Shown: in pieces, positions 45,677 to 57,296 of the stretch
Numbering within the stretch: the stretch's first letter is position 1
Layout of the letters: each line of letters opens with the position of its first letter
NCBI RefSeq assembly: GCF_963924675.1
Contig: NC_089223.1
Span: 11,172,881 to 11,236,880, forward strand
Source: Phocoena phocoena
Taxonomy: Eukaryota > Chordata > Mammalia > Artiodactyla > Phocoenidae
Length of the DNA stretch: 64,000 nt
Direction: 5' to 3'
Notes under the pieces: model-generated
What the model was told of the DNA's origin: nothing
Seen by the model: the letters and a program-made list of their open reading frames with translations, nothing else
The model's database searches: none
Program-made: the position numbers and the translations under genes

Positions 45677-48600
45677 GCATACAGTATTTGTTTTTCTCTT
45701 CCTGACTTACTTCACTCTGTATGACAGATTCTAGATCCATCCACCTCACTACAAATAACTCAGTTGCATTTCTTTTTATGGCTGAGTAATATTCCATTGT
45801 ACATATATATGCCACATCTTCTTTATCCATTCATCTGTCAATGGACACCTAGGTTGCTTCCATGCCCTGGCTATTGTAAATTGTGCTACAATGAACATTC
45901 GGGTACATGACTCTTTTTGAATTAGGGTTTTCTCAGGGTATATGCCCAGTAGTGGGATTGTTGGGTCATATGGTAGTTCTATTTGTAGTTTTTTAAGGAA
46001 TCTCCATGGTGTTCTCCATAGCGGCTGTATCAATTTACATTCCCACCAACCGTGCAAGAGGGTTCCGTTTTCTCCACACCCTCTCCAGCATTTATCATTT
46101 ATAGATATTTTTGATGATGGCCATTCTGACTAGTGTGAGGTGATACCTCATTATAGTTTTGATTTGCACTTCTCTAATGATTAGTGATGTTGAGCGTCCT
46201 TCCATGTGTTTGTTGGCAGTCTGTATATCTTCTTTGAAGAAATGTCTATTTAGGTCTTCTGCCCATTTTTGGATTGGGTTGTTTGTTTTTTTGATATTGA
46301 GCTGCATGAGCTGCTTGTAAATTTTGGAGATTAATCCTTTGTCAGTTGCTTCATTTGCAAATATTTTCTCCCATTCTGAGGGTTGTCTTTTCGTCCAGTT
46401 TATGGTTTCCTTTGCTGTGCAAAAACTTTTAACTTTCATTGGGTCTCATTTGTTTACTTCTGTTTTTATTTCCATTTCTCTAGGAGGTGGGTCAAAAAGG
46501 ATCTTGCTATGATTTATGTCATAGAGTGTTCTGCCTATGTTTTCCGCTAGGAGTTTTATACCCTCTGGCCTAACATTTAGGTCTTCAATCCATTTTGAGA
46601 TTATTTTTGTGTATGGTGTTAGGGAGTGTTCTAATTTCATTCTTTTACATGTAGCTGTCCAGTTTTCCCAGCATCACTTATTGAAGAGTCTGTCTTTGCT
46701 CCACTATATATTCTTGCCTACTTTATCAAAGATAAGGTGACCATATGTGCATGGGTTTATCTCTGGCCTTTCTATCCTGTTCCATTGATCTATATTTCAG
46801 TTGTTATTCCAGTACCACATTGTCTTGATTACTGTAGCTTTATAGTATAGTCTGAAGTCCAGGAGCCTAATTCCTCCAGCTCCGTTTTTCTTTCTCAAGA
46901 TTGCTTTGGCTATTCGGGGTCTTTTGTGTTTCCATACAAATTGTAAAATTTTTTGTTCTAGTTCTGTGAAAAATGCCATTGATAGTTTGATAGGGATTAT
47001 ATTGACTGTAGCTTGCTTTGGGTAGTATAGTAATTATCACAATGTTGATTTTTCCATTCCAAGAACATGGTATATCTCTCCATATGTTTGTATCATCTTT
47101 AATTTCTTTCATCAGTGTCTTATAGTTTTCTTCATACAGGTCTTTTGTCTACTTAGGTAGGTTTATTCCTATGCATTTTATTCTTTTTGTTGTAATGGTA
47201 ATGGGAGTGTTTCCTTAATTTCTCTTTCAGATTTTTCATCATTAGTGTATAGGAATGCAAGAGATTTCTGTGCATTAATTTTGTATCCTGCTACTCTACC
47301 AGATTCATTGATTAGCTCTAGTAGTTTTCTGGTAGCATCATTAGGATTCTCTCTGTATAGTATCATGTCATCCCCAAACAGTGACAGTTTTATTTCTCCT
47401 TTTCCAATTTGGATTCTTTTTATTTCTCTTTCATCTCTGATTGTTGTGGCTAAAACTTCCAAAAATATGTTGAATAATAGTGGTGAGAGCACACAACCGT
47501 GTTTTTTTCCTGATCTTAGAGGAAATGGTTTCAGTTTTCCCACCATTGAGAATGATGTTGGCTGTGGATTTGTCATATATGGCCTCTATTATGTTGAGAT
47601 AGGTTCCCTCTATGCCTACAGTCTCGAGAGTTTTAATCATAAATGGGTGTTGAATTTTGTCGAAAGCTTTTTCTGCAACTATTGAGATAATCATATGGTT
47701 TTTATTCTTCAGTTTGTTAATATGGTGTATCACACTGACTTATTTGCATATATTAAAGAATCCATGCATTCCTGGGATAAATCCCACTTGATCATGGTGT
47801 ATGATCCTTTTAATGTGCTGCTGGATTCTGTTTGCTAGTATTTTGTTGAGGATTTTTGCATCTATGTTCATCAGTGATATTGGCCTGTATCTTTCTTTTT
47901 TGGTAACATCTCTGGTTTTGGTATCAGGGTGATGGTGGCCTCCTAAGATGAGTTTGGGAGTGTTCCTCCCTCTGCTATATTTTGGAAGATTTTGAGAAGG
48001 ATAGATGTTAGCTTTTATCTAAATGTTTGGTAGAATTCACCTGTGAAGCCATCTGGTCCTGGGCTTTTGTTTGTTGGAAAATTTTAAATCAGAGTTTCAG
48101 TGCTTGTGATTGGCCTGTTTATATTATCTATTTCTTCCTGGTTCAGTCTTGGAAAGTTGTGCTTTTCTAAGAATTTGTCCATTTCTTCCATTTTGTCCAT
48201 TTTATTGGCATATAGTTGCTTGTAGTAATCTCTCATGATCCTTTGTATTTCTGCAGTGTCAGTTTTTACTTCTCCTTTTTCATTTCTAATTCTGATGATT
48301 TGAGTCTTCTCCCTTTTTTCCTTGATGAGTCTGGCTAATGGTTTATCAATTTTGTTTATCTTCTCAAAGAACCAGCTTTTAGTTTTATTGATCTTTGCAA
48401 TTTTTCCTTCATTTTTTTTCCATTTATTCCTGATCTGATCTTTATGATTCCTTTCCTTCTGATAACTTTAGGGTTTTATTTGCTGTTGTTCTTCTCCTTT
48501 CTCTAATTGCTTTAGGTGTAAGGTCAGGTTGTTTATTTGAGATGTTTCTTGAGGTGAGATTGTATTGCTATAAACTTCCCTCTTAGAAGTGCTTTTGCTG

Positions 48601-49463
48601 CACCCCATAGGTTTTCAGCTGTCCTGTTTTCATCATCATTTATTTCTACATATTTTTTGATTTCCTCTTTGATTTCTTCAGTGATCTCTTGGTTATTTAG
48701 TAGCATATTGTTTAGCCTCATGTGTTTGTATTTTTTACAGTATTTTTCTATAATTAATATCTAGTCTCATAGCGTTGTGGTTGGAAAAGATACTTCATAC
48801 TATTTCAATTTTCTTAAATTTACCAAGGCTTGATTTGTGACCCAAGATGTGATCTATCCTGGAGAATGTTCCATGAGCACTTGAGAAGAAAGTATATTCT
48901 GTTGTTATTGGATGGAATGTGCTATAAATATCATTTAAGTCCATCTGGTTTAATGTATCATTTAAAGCTTGTGTTTCCTTATTTATTTTCATTTTGGTTG
49001 ATGTGTCCATTGGTGTAAGTGGGGGGTTAAAGTCCCCTACTATTATTATGTTACTGTTGATTTCCCCTTTTATGGCTGTTAGCATTTGCCTTATGTATTG
49101 AGGAGCTCCTACATTGGGTGCATAAATATTTACAATTGTTATATCTTCTTCCTGGAATGATCCCTTGATCATTTTGTAGTGTCCTTCTTTGTCTCTTTTA
49201 ATAGTCTTTATTTTAAAGTCTATTTTGTCTGTTATGAGGATTGCTACTCCAGCTTTCTTTTGATTTCCATTTGCATGGAATATCTTTTTCCATCCCCTCA
49301 CTTTCAGTCTGTATGTGTCCCTAGGTCTGAAGTGGGTCTCTTAAGGACAGCATATATATGGGTCTTGTTTTTGTATCCATTCAGCCAGTCTATGTCTTTT
49401 GGTTGGAGCATTTAATCCATTTACATTTAAGGTAATTAACTATATGCATGTTCCTATTACCAT
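45578..49463 (-). pseudogene. L1 ORF2 pseudogene (copy 4)
   Basis: Reverse-strand remnant from ATGGTAATAGG (49463) to the natural end region near 45578. Open pieces include the endonuclease ([23 protein letters not shown]), RT ([11 protein letters not shown] near 47380, so the catalytic FADD reads FGDD) and the C-terminus ([17 protein letters not shown]). Many frameshifts and stops separate them. The last codons (LTHIYGI in copy 1) are replaced by (TH)n(YI)n from a microsatellite. Confidence 0.9.
45585..45674. repeat. (TA)n then (TG)n compound microsatellite
   Basis: About 40 bp of TA repeats followed by about 50 bp of TG repeats with a few interruptions. It lies exactly where the ORF2 end of the other copies reads ACACATATATATGG. 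Confidence 0.95.
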
Positions 49464-49522
49464 TTTCTTAATTGTTTTGGGTTTCTTTTTTGTAGGTCTT
49501 TTCCTTCTCTTGTGTTTCCTGT

Positions 49523-50410
49523 CTAGAGAAGTTCCTTTAGCATTTGTTGTAAAGCTGGTATGGTGGTGCTGAATTCTCCTACCTTTTGCTTGTCTGTAAG
49601 GGTTTTAATTTCTCTGTTGAATCTCAATAAGATCTTTGCTGCATAGAGAAATCTTGGTTGTAGTTTTTTCCCCTTTTATCACTTTAAATATATCCTGCAC
49701 TCCCTTCTGGTTTGCAGAGTTTCTGTTGAAAGATCAGCTGTTAACTTTATGGGGATTCCTGTGTATGTTATCTGTTGCTTTTCCCTTGTTGCTTTTAATG
49801 TTTTTTCTTTGTATTTAATTTTTGATAGTTTGATTAATATGTGTCTGGGGCATGTTTCTCCCTGGATTTATCCTGTATGGGATTCTCTGGGCTTCCTGGA
49901 TTTGAGTGACTCTTTCCTTTCCCATGTTAGGGAATTTTTCAAATCTTCAAATATTTTCTCAGACCCTTTCTTTTTCTCTTCTTCTTCTGGGACCCCTATA
50001 ATTCGAATGTTGGTGCATTTAATGTTGTCCCTGAGGTCTCTTAGAATGTCCTTAATTCTTTTCACTCTTTTTTCTTTATTCTGCTCTGAGGTAGTTATTC
50101 CCACTGTTTTATCTTGCAGGTCACTTATTCATTCTTCCACCTCACTTATTCTGCTATTGATCCTTTCTAGAGAATTTTTAATTTCATTTATTGTTTTGTT
50201 CCTCATTTTTTGTTTGTTCTTTAGTTCTTCTAGGTCCTTGTTAAACGTTTCTTGTATTTTCTCCATTCTATTTCCATGATTTTGGATCATCTCTACTATC
50301 ATTACTCTGAATTCTTTTTCAGGTAGACTGCTTATTTTGTCTTCATTTGTTTGGTCTGGTGAGTTTTTACCTTGCCCCTTCATCTGCTGCATAATTCTCT
50401 GTTTTCTTAT
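49523..50410 (-). pseudogene. L1 ORF1 pseudogene (copy 4)
   Basis: Reverse-strand remnant; the start codon position reads ATA, followed by a readable N-terminus (MQQMKGQGKNSPDQTNED). A coiled-coil part (EMIQNHGNRMEKIQETFNKD) and the RRM start ([12 protein letters not shown]) are in different frames. A stop interrupts near 50128 and a frameshift near 49870. It ends with the usual LKELL codons and TAG at 49523-49525. Confidence 0.9.
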
Positions 50411-50917
50411 TTTGTTTAACTTACTGTGTTTAGGGGTCTCCTTTTCACAGCCTGCAGGTTCATAGTTCCCACTGTTTTTGGTATCTGCCCCTAGTGTGTA
50501 AGGTTGTTTCAGTGGCTTGTGTAGGCTTGCTGGTGGAGGGGACTGGTGCCTGTGTTCTGGTGGGTGGGTCTGGATCTTGTCTTTCTGGTGGGAAGGGCCA
50601 CTTCCAGTGGTGTGTTTTGGGGTGTCTGTGAACTTAGTATGATTTTGGCAGCATCTCTGCTAATGGGTGGGGTATTCCTGTCCTTCTAGTTGTTTGGCAT
50701 GGGGCATCCAGCATTGGACTTTGCTGGCTATTGGGTGGAACTGGATCTTAGCACTGAGATGGAGATCTCTGGCAGTACTCTCACCGATTGATATTATGTG
50801 GGGCCAGGAGGTCTCTGGTGATCCAATGTCCTGAACTGATCTCTCCCACCTCAGAGGCTCAGGCCTAACTCCAGGCCGGAGCACCAAGATGCTGTCAGCC
50901 ACACAGCTGCTTACATC

Positions 50918-51000
50918 ACAGTTGTTGGTCAGTCAAATTCACAGGGTAATTCTCCTCAAGCAGCAATCAGGGGTCCATGGAAGCACTTAGGATGATTAAT
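50918..51000 (+). repeat. Old interspersed repeat, right part
   Basis: Continuation of the repeat at 44790-45177 beyond L1 copy 4. Extent to the right is uncertain. Confidence 0.4.
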
Positions 51001-51289
51001 TGGCAAGTCATATTATGTCCCATTCTCAGTTTCTTCATCTTTAACATAGAGATCATGATTCTTCATAAGCTTTAAAAAACTAGTGGGGAACTATGACTTG
51101 GTGCCCACACAAACTGCCACCTGCCATACATTAGGCCAGCGGAAAGAGCCAGCAAGATATTTTTGCCTCTGAACCTCAGATAAGGCAGGAAATCGCTCCA
51201 CCTCAGCAGCCTATCACTATTATTATAATGTATTTATTGAGGCAAACACAAAGTTCTGTCCAAGTTCAAAAAAAGAACATAAAGATATC
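51001..51289. other. Intergenic DNA
   Basis: Nothing recognised. Confidence 0.5.
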
Positions 51290-53395
51290 ATCCCTTGAGG
51301 AGACAAATGTATATTCTTTTGTGCCTGGCAGCTTTTGCTCATAGTGATTGTGAATTTCATCTGTATTACTTCAAGTATCAATTGGCATTGCCTTTTTATA
51401 GCTATACAGTATCTTATTATATGTATATTCCATTACTCTTTAATGCATTCTATTTTTCATAGATATTTGTGTTTTCTCCAGTTTTGGGGTTACTGTAGAT
51501 AAAAGTGCTATGCACTTTCTCTTACAAGTCTTTTGTAGGACTCTGTTTCATTTTCTTAGGAATTTATTGATAGTTACAATTCCTCCATCTTAGTGTGAGT
51601 GTATGTTTGATATTTTAAGAAACGAATAAATTTTTCAATAAGTTATACAACTTGGCACTCTCTTCAGCAATGCATGAATGTCCTCATTGTTCCACGTACT
51701 CACCAACATTGGTATCAATAGACATTTTAATTTTAGCTATGCTAGTGGGCATGTTGTGATATCTCATTATGGTTTTGGTTTGCATTTATTTGAAGAGATA
51801 CTGAGTACTTTTTCATGGGTTTATTGTACGTTGCAATACAATCTTCAAATCTTCCTTTCAAGAGGTATTTTCAAGTCTTCAAAAATTTTTAAATTTGTTT
51901 ATCTTACTGAGGCACTGAAATTTATTTTCTGGATCCAACTTCTTTGACATGTATATGTTTTTTTCAGTTTTTTTCTAGTTTCTGGCTTGCTTATTTGTTT
52001 TCTTGATGTTGTGTATTAATTTTTCAAAAATTGAATTGATCTTTATTTGTTTTGATCTGTTGGTTTCTATGTACTATCTAAGAAATAATTACCTGCCCCT
52101 CAACCACAAAAATACACTACAATGATTTATTCTCGATCTTTGAATTTAGCTTTTGTGTTTGGGGCTATTATCTATAACAAACTAATTTTTGTGTACAATA
52201 TTAGGTAGCATTAGAGCTTTTTAGTTTCTTGTTTTTTAACATATTAATAATTCAGGCACCATTGTTTTGGAAAGACTATTCATTCTCCATTGATTTACTC
52301 TGCTGCAAAAATCAGTGGACTGTGGGGACTTCCCTGGTGGCCCAGTGGCTAACACTCTGCACTCCCAATGCAGAGGGCCCAGGTTTGATCCCTGGTCAGC
52401 AAACTAGATCCCACATGCCACAACTAAGAGTTCGCATGCTTCAACTAAAAGATCCCACGTGCCACAACTAAAGATCCCACAAATATAGACACAAAAGATC
52501 CCACATGCTGCAATGAAGATCCCACATGCTGCAACTAAGACCCAGTGCAGCCAAATAAATAAATATTTTTTACAAAATCAATGGACTGTGTAAGTGAGAG
52601 TTTATTTCTGGACTTGCTCTTGTTTTCCATTGATTATTTGTCTGTCATTACACCAATACAACACTATCTAGATTGTTGTAGTTATAGTTGCATGGTAATT
52701 TTTGAAGTCAGTCAGTTTGAGCCCTCCAAATTTTTTCCTCTTTTCCAAAACTGTCTTGGCTATTCTAGGCTTTTAGTATTTCATTATAAATGGTAGAAGA
52801 ATTTTATCTATGTCTATAAAAAAGACTTCTGTATTTATAATTGTAATGGTGGTAAATTTTAGATTGATTTGTGGAGATTTAATATCTAATCTTCCAAACT
52901 ATGAATATGGTATATCTTTTTCATTTAGAATCTTAAATTTTTCTCAGCCATAGTTTATAGTTTTTGTTATATAGATTTGCATATTTTTTTAAGTTTATTC
53001 TTTAATATTTTACACTGTTATAATGAAATTGTTTTAAGTTTATTTTTCAATTTTTTTTTCTATTGTGTAGGAATACAATTGATTTTTTTTAATTGACCAT
53101 GAATTCTGAGACCTCACTAAACTCTTAATAGCTTTAGTAATTTGTCATCGTTGTTGTTTCCTTAGGCTTTTCTACATAAATATCACTTCATCTGTGAAGA
53201 GGGACATTTTATCTTCTTTTCTGATTTCATGATTTTTATTTCTTTTTCTTAAAAGTAACACTGGTATAACTAGTGATATAGTATTTCCACTAGACTGTTG
53301 AATCTTCCAAGAGAGATTATATACCCTTGGTTTGTCCTGGATCTTAGAGGGAATGTGTCTGATGTGATAATAGCTATAGGACTTTAAAGTGCTGA
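51290..53395 (-). mobile_element. Old L1M fragment, antisense, split by a SINE
   Basis: Antisense old L1 ORF2 wording: 'caccaacattggtatcaatagacattttaattttagctatgctagtgggcatg', 'ctgtcttggctattctagg', 'atggtatatctttttcatttag' and 'aatagctttagtaatttgtc'. The order corresponds to ORF2 C-terminus then RT on the reverse strand. No long frame remains. Confidence 0.75.
52325..52573 (+). mobile_element. CHR-related SINE with five GATCCCAC units
   Basis: Head 'gggacttccctggtggcccagtggctaacactctg', B box region GGTTTGATCC, then five spaced copies of GATCCCAC followed mostly by ATGC/GTGC, and a (TAAA)n tail. Target-site duplication AAAATCAGTGGACTGTG (52308-52324) and AAAATCAATGGACTGTG (52574-52590), one mismatch. 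Confidence 0.9.
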
Positions 53396-53420
53396 AGAAA
53401 AACGATATTTTGATTTCTCA

Positions 53421-53773
53421 ACACCCAATACCTCAGAATATGTCTTTATTTGGATATAGGGTCATTGAAGGTGCAATTAGTTAAGATGAGGTCAGAGAGT
53501 AATAGAGTGTGCTCCTAACCCAATATAACTGATGTCCTTGTTAGAAGATTGCCATATGACACACACAGGAAGAACGCTTTGTGAAGAAGAAAGCAAAGAT
53601 TGGAGTTAAGCAATTGAAAGCCAAGGAATGTCAAAGACTGCTGGCAAACCACCAGAAAGCTGCAAGAGGCAAGGAGGATTGTCTTTATGGGTTTCAGAGG
53701 GAACATGACCTGGACAACACATTGGTTTCAGACCTCTAGCCTCCAGAACTGTAAGACAATAAATTTCTGTTTA
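53421..53773 (+). mobile_element. MLT1-like MaLR LTR (3' part)
   Basis: 'gtctttatttggatatagggtcattgaaggtgcaattagttaagatgagg', 'ctaacccaatataactgatgtccttgttagaag' and 'agcctccagaactgtaagacaataaatttctg' are MaLR/MLT1 LTR features, including the AATAAA. No internal sequence seen. Confidence 0.75.
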
Positions 53774-53775
53774 CC

Positions 53776-54221
53776 ATCCCAGAACATAATGACTCAAAGC
53801 AATAATTATTTATTATTGTTCACAAGCTTATGGATCAGCTGGGCAGTTCTTATGATCTGGTTCAGAATCAGCTGATTTTATCCGTGTTTTTTCATGTTTC
53901 TTTGGTCAGCTGGCAAATGAACTGGGAGCTAGCCAGGTTCAGGATGGCCTTATTCACATGTATAGTAGCTGACTGACTGTCAGCTGTGGTGGCAGAGTCA
54001 CTTTTCTTATCTAAATGCCTAGCTCAAGCTTGTTAACAAGATGATGGTAGGTTTTCAAAAGAGAACAGATTAGCACAAGGCCTCTTGAGTTTAGTTTCAC
54101 ACCTGGAATGACATCACTTTTCCAGCATTCTACAATTAAATCACATCACAAATCTAGCATAGATTACAGCTCTTGAAGAGAAGAATTGCAAAGGCACACT
54201 TAAAAGTTGTGGATACAAGGA
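53776..54221 (+). repeat. Old interspersed repeat (family not assigned)
   Basis: 'attatttattattgttcacaagcttatggatcagctgggcagttcttatgatctggttc' and 'agcacaaggcctcttgag' are wording I know from repeated mammalian sequences, but I cannot give the family. Its end wording ('gacatcacttttccagcattctac..') is similar to the end of the repeat at 44790-45177. Confidence 0.45.
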
Positions 54222-54408
54222 AGGGAAAAGAATTGTGCCTATATTTTCAATATTATACATAGCTAAAACTCATCAATCACTAACCCAAATTCCTAAACTC
54301 TAGGGGTTTTGGACAGATACAGTTAAAAATTTAAGATGAGGGCCTCTGTTTGTTTTTGGTTAAGACAGAATAAGTGGTATTAGACTTGCCCTCCTTTGAA
54401 AAACAGAT

Positions 54409-55934
54409 ATAAAACTGGTTCTTTGAAAAGATAAACAAAATTCATAAACCTTTAGCCAGACTCATCAAGAAAAAAAGAGAGAGGGCTAAAATCAATAAAA
54501 TCAGAAATGAAAAAGGAGAGGTTACAACTGACATCACAGAAACACAAAGGATCGTAAGAGACTATTAAGAGCAACCTTACGCCAATAAATTGGACAATCT
54601 AGAGGACAAATTCTTAGAAAGGTACAATTTCCCAAGACTGAACCAGTCAGAAATAGAAAATGTGAGCAGACCAAGTACCAGTAATGAAATTGAATCAGTA
54701 ATTACAAAACTTCCAACAAACAAAAGTCCAGGACCAGATGGCTTCATAGGTGAATTCTACCAAACATTTAAAGAAGAATTAACATCTATCCTTCTGAAAC
54801 TATTTCAAAAAATTGCAGAGTAAGGAACATTTCTGAACTCATTCTATGAGGCCAGAATCACTCTGATACCAAAACTAGACCAAGACATCACAAAAAAGAA
54901 CATAGACCAATATCACTGATGAATATAGACACAAAAATCCTCAACAAAATACTAGCAAAGTGACTCCAACAATACAGTGAAAAGATTATATACCATGATC
55001 AAATGGGATTTATCCCAGAAATGAAAGGATTTTTCAATATCTACAAGTCAATCAATGTGATACACCACATCAACAAATTGAAGAATAAAAACCAAATGAT
55101 CATCTCTGTAGATGCAGAAAAAGCTTTTTATAAAATTCAACATCCATTTATGGTTAAAAAAAAAAAAAAAGCTCTCCGGAAAGTAAGGATAGGGGGAATA
55201 TACCTCAACATAATAAAGACCAGGGAATTCCCTGATGGTCCAGTGGTTAGGACTCTACACTTCCACTCCTGGGGGCACGGGTTTGATTCCTCATCAAAGA
55301 ACTAAGATCCCACATGCTGTAAGTGGCCAATAAATAAATAAATAAATGCCATATATGACAAACACACAGCTAACTCAATTTTGAAAAGTTGAAAGTATTT
55401 CCTCTAAGATCAGGAAAAAAACAAGGGTGCCCACTCTCACCACACTGATGAAAAAAACTGAAGACAACACAAACAGATGGAAAGGTATACTAGGTTCTTG
55501 GATTGGAAGAATCAATATTGCTAAAATTACCATATTAACTAAGGCAATCTACAGATTTAATGCAATCCCTATCAAAATGCCAAGGCCATTTTCCACAGAA
55601 CTAGAATGAATAATTTAAAATTTGTATGGAAACACAAAAGACCCCAAATAGCTAAAACAATCTTGAGAAAGAAGAAAAGAGCTGGAGGAATCATGGTCCC
55701 TGACTTTAGACTATACTACAAAGCTACAATAATCAAAGTAGTATGGTAGTGGCACAAAAACAGATGCATAGGTCAATGGAACAGGATAGAGAGCTCAGAA
55801 ATAATCCCATGCACTTATGGTCAATTAATTTATGACAAAAGAGTCAAGAATACTTTTAAAAATTGTGATTCACTATATTGTACACCTGTAACTTATATAA
55901 TATCGTAGAGCAACTATACTTCAATTAAAAAAAA
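54409..55934 (+). mobile_element. L1 fragment (copy 5), ORF2 middle to tail, catalytic core deleted
   Basis: ORF2 pieces: linker to RT ([15 protein letters not shown]), [15 protein letters not shown] near 54730, VDAEKAF near 55110, then a jump near 55440 from GCPLSP-coding sequence directly to [17 protein letters not shown] is lost. A SINE splits it at 55222-55340. The 3' end ('tgtacacctgtaacttatataatat', 'caactatacttcaatta') is a third 3' UTR type in this window. Confidence 0.88.
55222..55340 (+). mobile_element. Very short CHR-related SINE inside L1 copy 5
   Basis: 'gggaattccctgatggtccagtggttagga', B box GGTTTGATTCC, 'aactaagatcccacatgctg', (AATA)n tail. Flanking AATAAAGACC / AATAAATGCC gives an imperfect target-site duplication. 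Confidence 0.85.
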
Positions 55935-55939
55935 GAAGA

Positions 55940-56853
55940 ATAAGACAAATAAACTCTTGCTTTCATTTAATTTTATCTGTTAAATATTTCAAAGATATGT
56001 AAGATTCCTCTTCTGCTATTTTCTTTTAACCATGAGTGATTTAAATAATGAAGTTCAATGTTTGATCATTATGTAAGTATCCCTGACATGAGAAATATTG
56101 GGTAGGTATATAGATAGTTCCTACTTTTGTGAATTGCAAAGGGATTCAACTTATTTGGGTATGTAGAGATGAAATGGATGCCATCCCACCACTAGTGAAT
56201 TAATACAAATTAGAAATTTGTTTTTGTATTTTATGGTATTACTATTAGGCTGATAACTTTCTCAGTAGTAAATAATCTGTATTGCTTTGACTCTTAACTT
56301 TCAGGGTATTAGTGCCCAATAACAAATAGAAGCTGGTACTTGGGAATACTGAATAAATTCAATTAACATTTTTAATACCTAAAACTACAAGTAAAAAGAG
56401 AACTTATACAGTCAATATTTTAGCACCTCTTTCCTTATCTGAAAGAACTTGATTAGTATTTTTGTTTCTGGTATATATTCATTCTTAATTAATATAGAGC
56501 TTTAGGTGAAAAAGTAATTCTAATCCTTGCCTTGAATAAAATTTTAGTACAGGCAAAATATTTCTGTGCTATAAAATATAATTGTTGTGATGCCACTAAC
56601 TGAAGATAATAAGAGGATCACTATGTCTTATGAACATTCAACTTCAACTTTTATTTTAAATTGCAGTTTTATTAGTTTTTAAGTGTGTTGAAAATATTTA
56701 AGTAGCATCATTACTTTCTTTTTCAAAGAGTGAAAATAAAAATTCTAAAGTCTTATTAAAATTGAGGTAAGACCAAAGAAGCCTCTTAGGTAAAAGAGGA
56801 AAGGGGAAGTAAAAAAAAAAAAAGCAAGACTTTACAGGTGAAGTAAGCAATCC
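55940..56853. other. AT-rich intergenic DNA, nothing recognised
   Basis: No gene or named repeat. Confidence 0.5.
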
Positions 56854-56854
56854 T

Positions 56855-56898
<44 letters not shown>

Positions 56899-56906
56899 CA
56901 GAGAGT
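56854..56906. repeat. (TG)n(GA)n microsatellite
   Basis: About 13 TG units followed by about 10 GA units with one CA interruption. Confidence 0.95.
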
Positions 56907-56974
56907 TTGTGAGCATCACACCTTAGGGATTATTCTATCCGCCACTATGAAGCAACATAAAAGAGGTATAACAG

Positions 56975-57280
56975 GGGCTTCCCTGGGGGCGCAGTGGTTG
57001 AGAATCTGCTTGCCAATGCAGGCGACATGGGTTCGAGCCCTGGTCTGGGAAGATCCCACATGCCGCAGAGCAACTAGGCCCGTGAGCCACAACTACTGAG
57101 CCTGCGCGTCTGGAGCTTGTGCTCCGCAACAAGAGAGGCTGCGACAGTGAGAGGTCTGCACACCGCGATGAAGAGTGGCCCCTGCTCGCCGCAACTAGAG
57201 AAAGCCCTAGCACAGAAACGAAGACCCAACACAGCCAAAAATAAATAAAGAAAGAAAGAAGCTTTCATAAAAAAAAAAAA
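56975..57280 (+). mobile_element. CHR-1 SINE (long form)
   Basis: GGGCTTCCCTGGGGGCGCAG head, B box GGTTCGAGCC (close to the consensus tRNA B box), full CHR-1 body and A-rich tail. Perfect 16-bp target-site duplication AAAAGAGGTATAACAG at 56959-56974 and 57281-57296. Confidence 0.95.
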
Positions 57281-57296
57281 AAAAGAGGTATAACAG

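Larger units (their letters stand above)
45178..50909 (-). mobile_element. LINE-1 copy 4, antisense, 5'-truncated, defective
   Basis: Reading leftward from ~50909: about 500 bp of 5' UTR, ORF1 remnant, ORF2 remnant, copy-1-type 3' UTR, AATAAA (rev. comp. near 45222) and a tail at the left end. About 5.7 kb. Approximate target duplication: CTGTATCAC (45169-45177) and CTTACATCAC (50910-50919). The flanks form one older repeat when joined. A (TA)n(TG)n microsatellite has grown at the end of ORF2. Confidence 0.92.
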
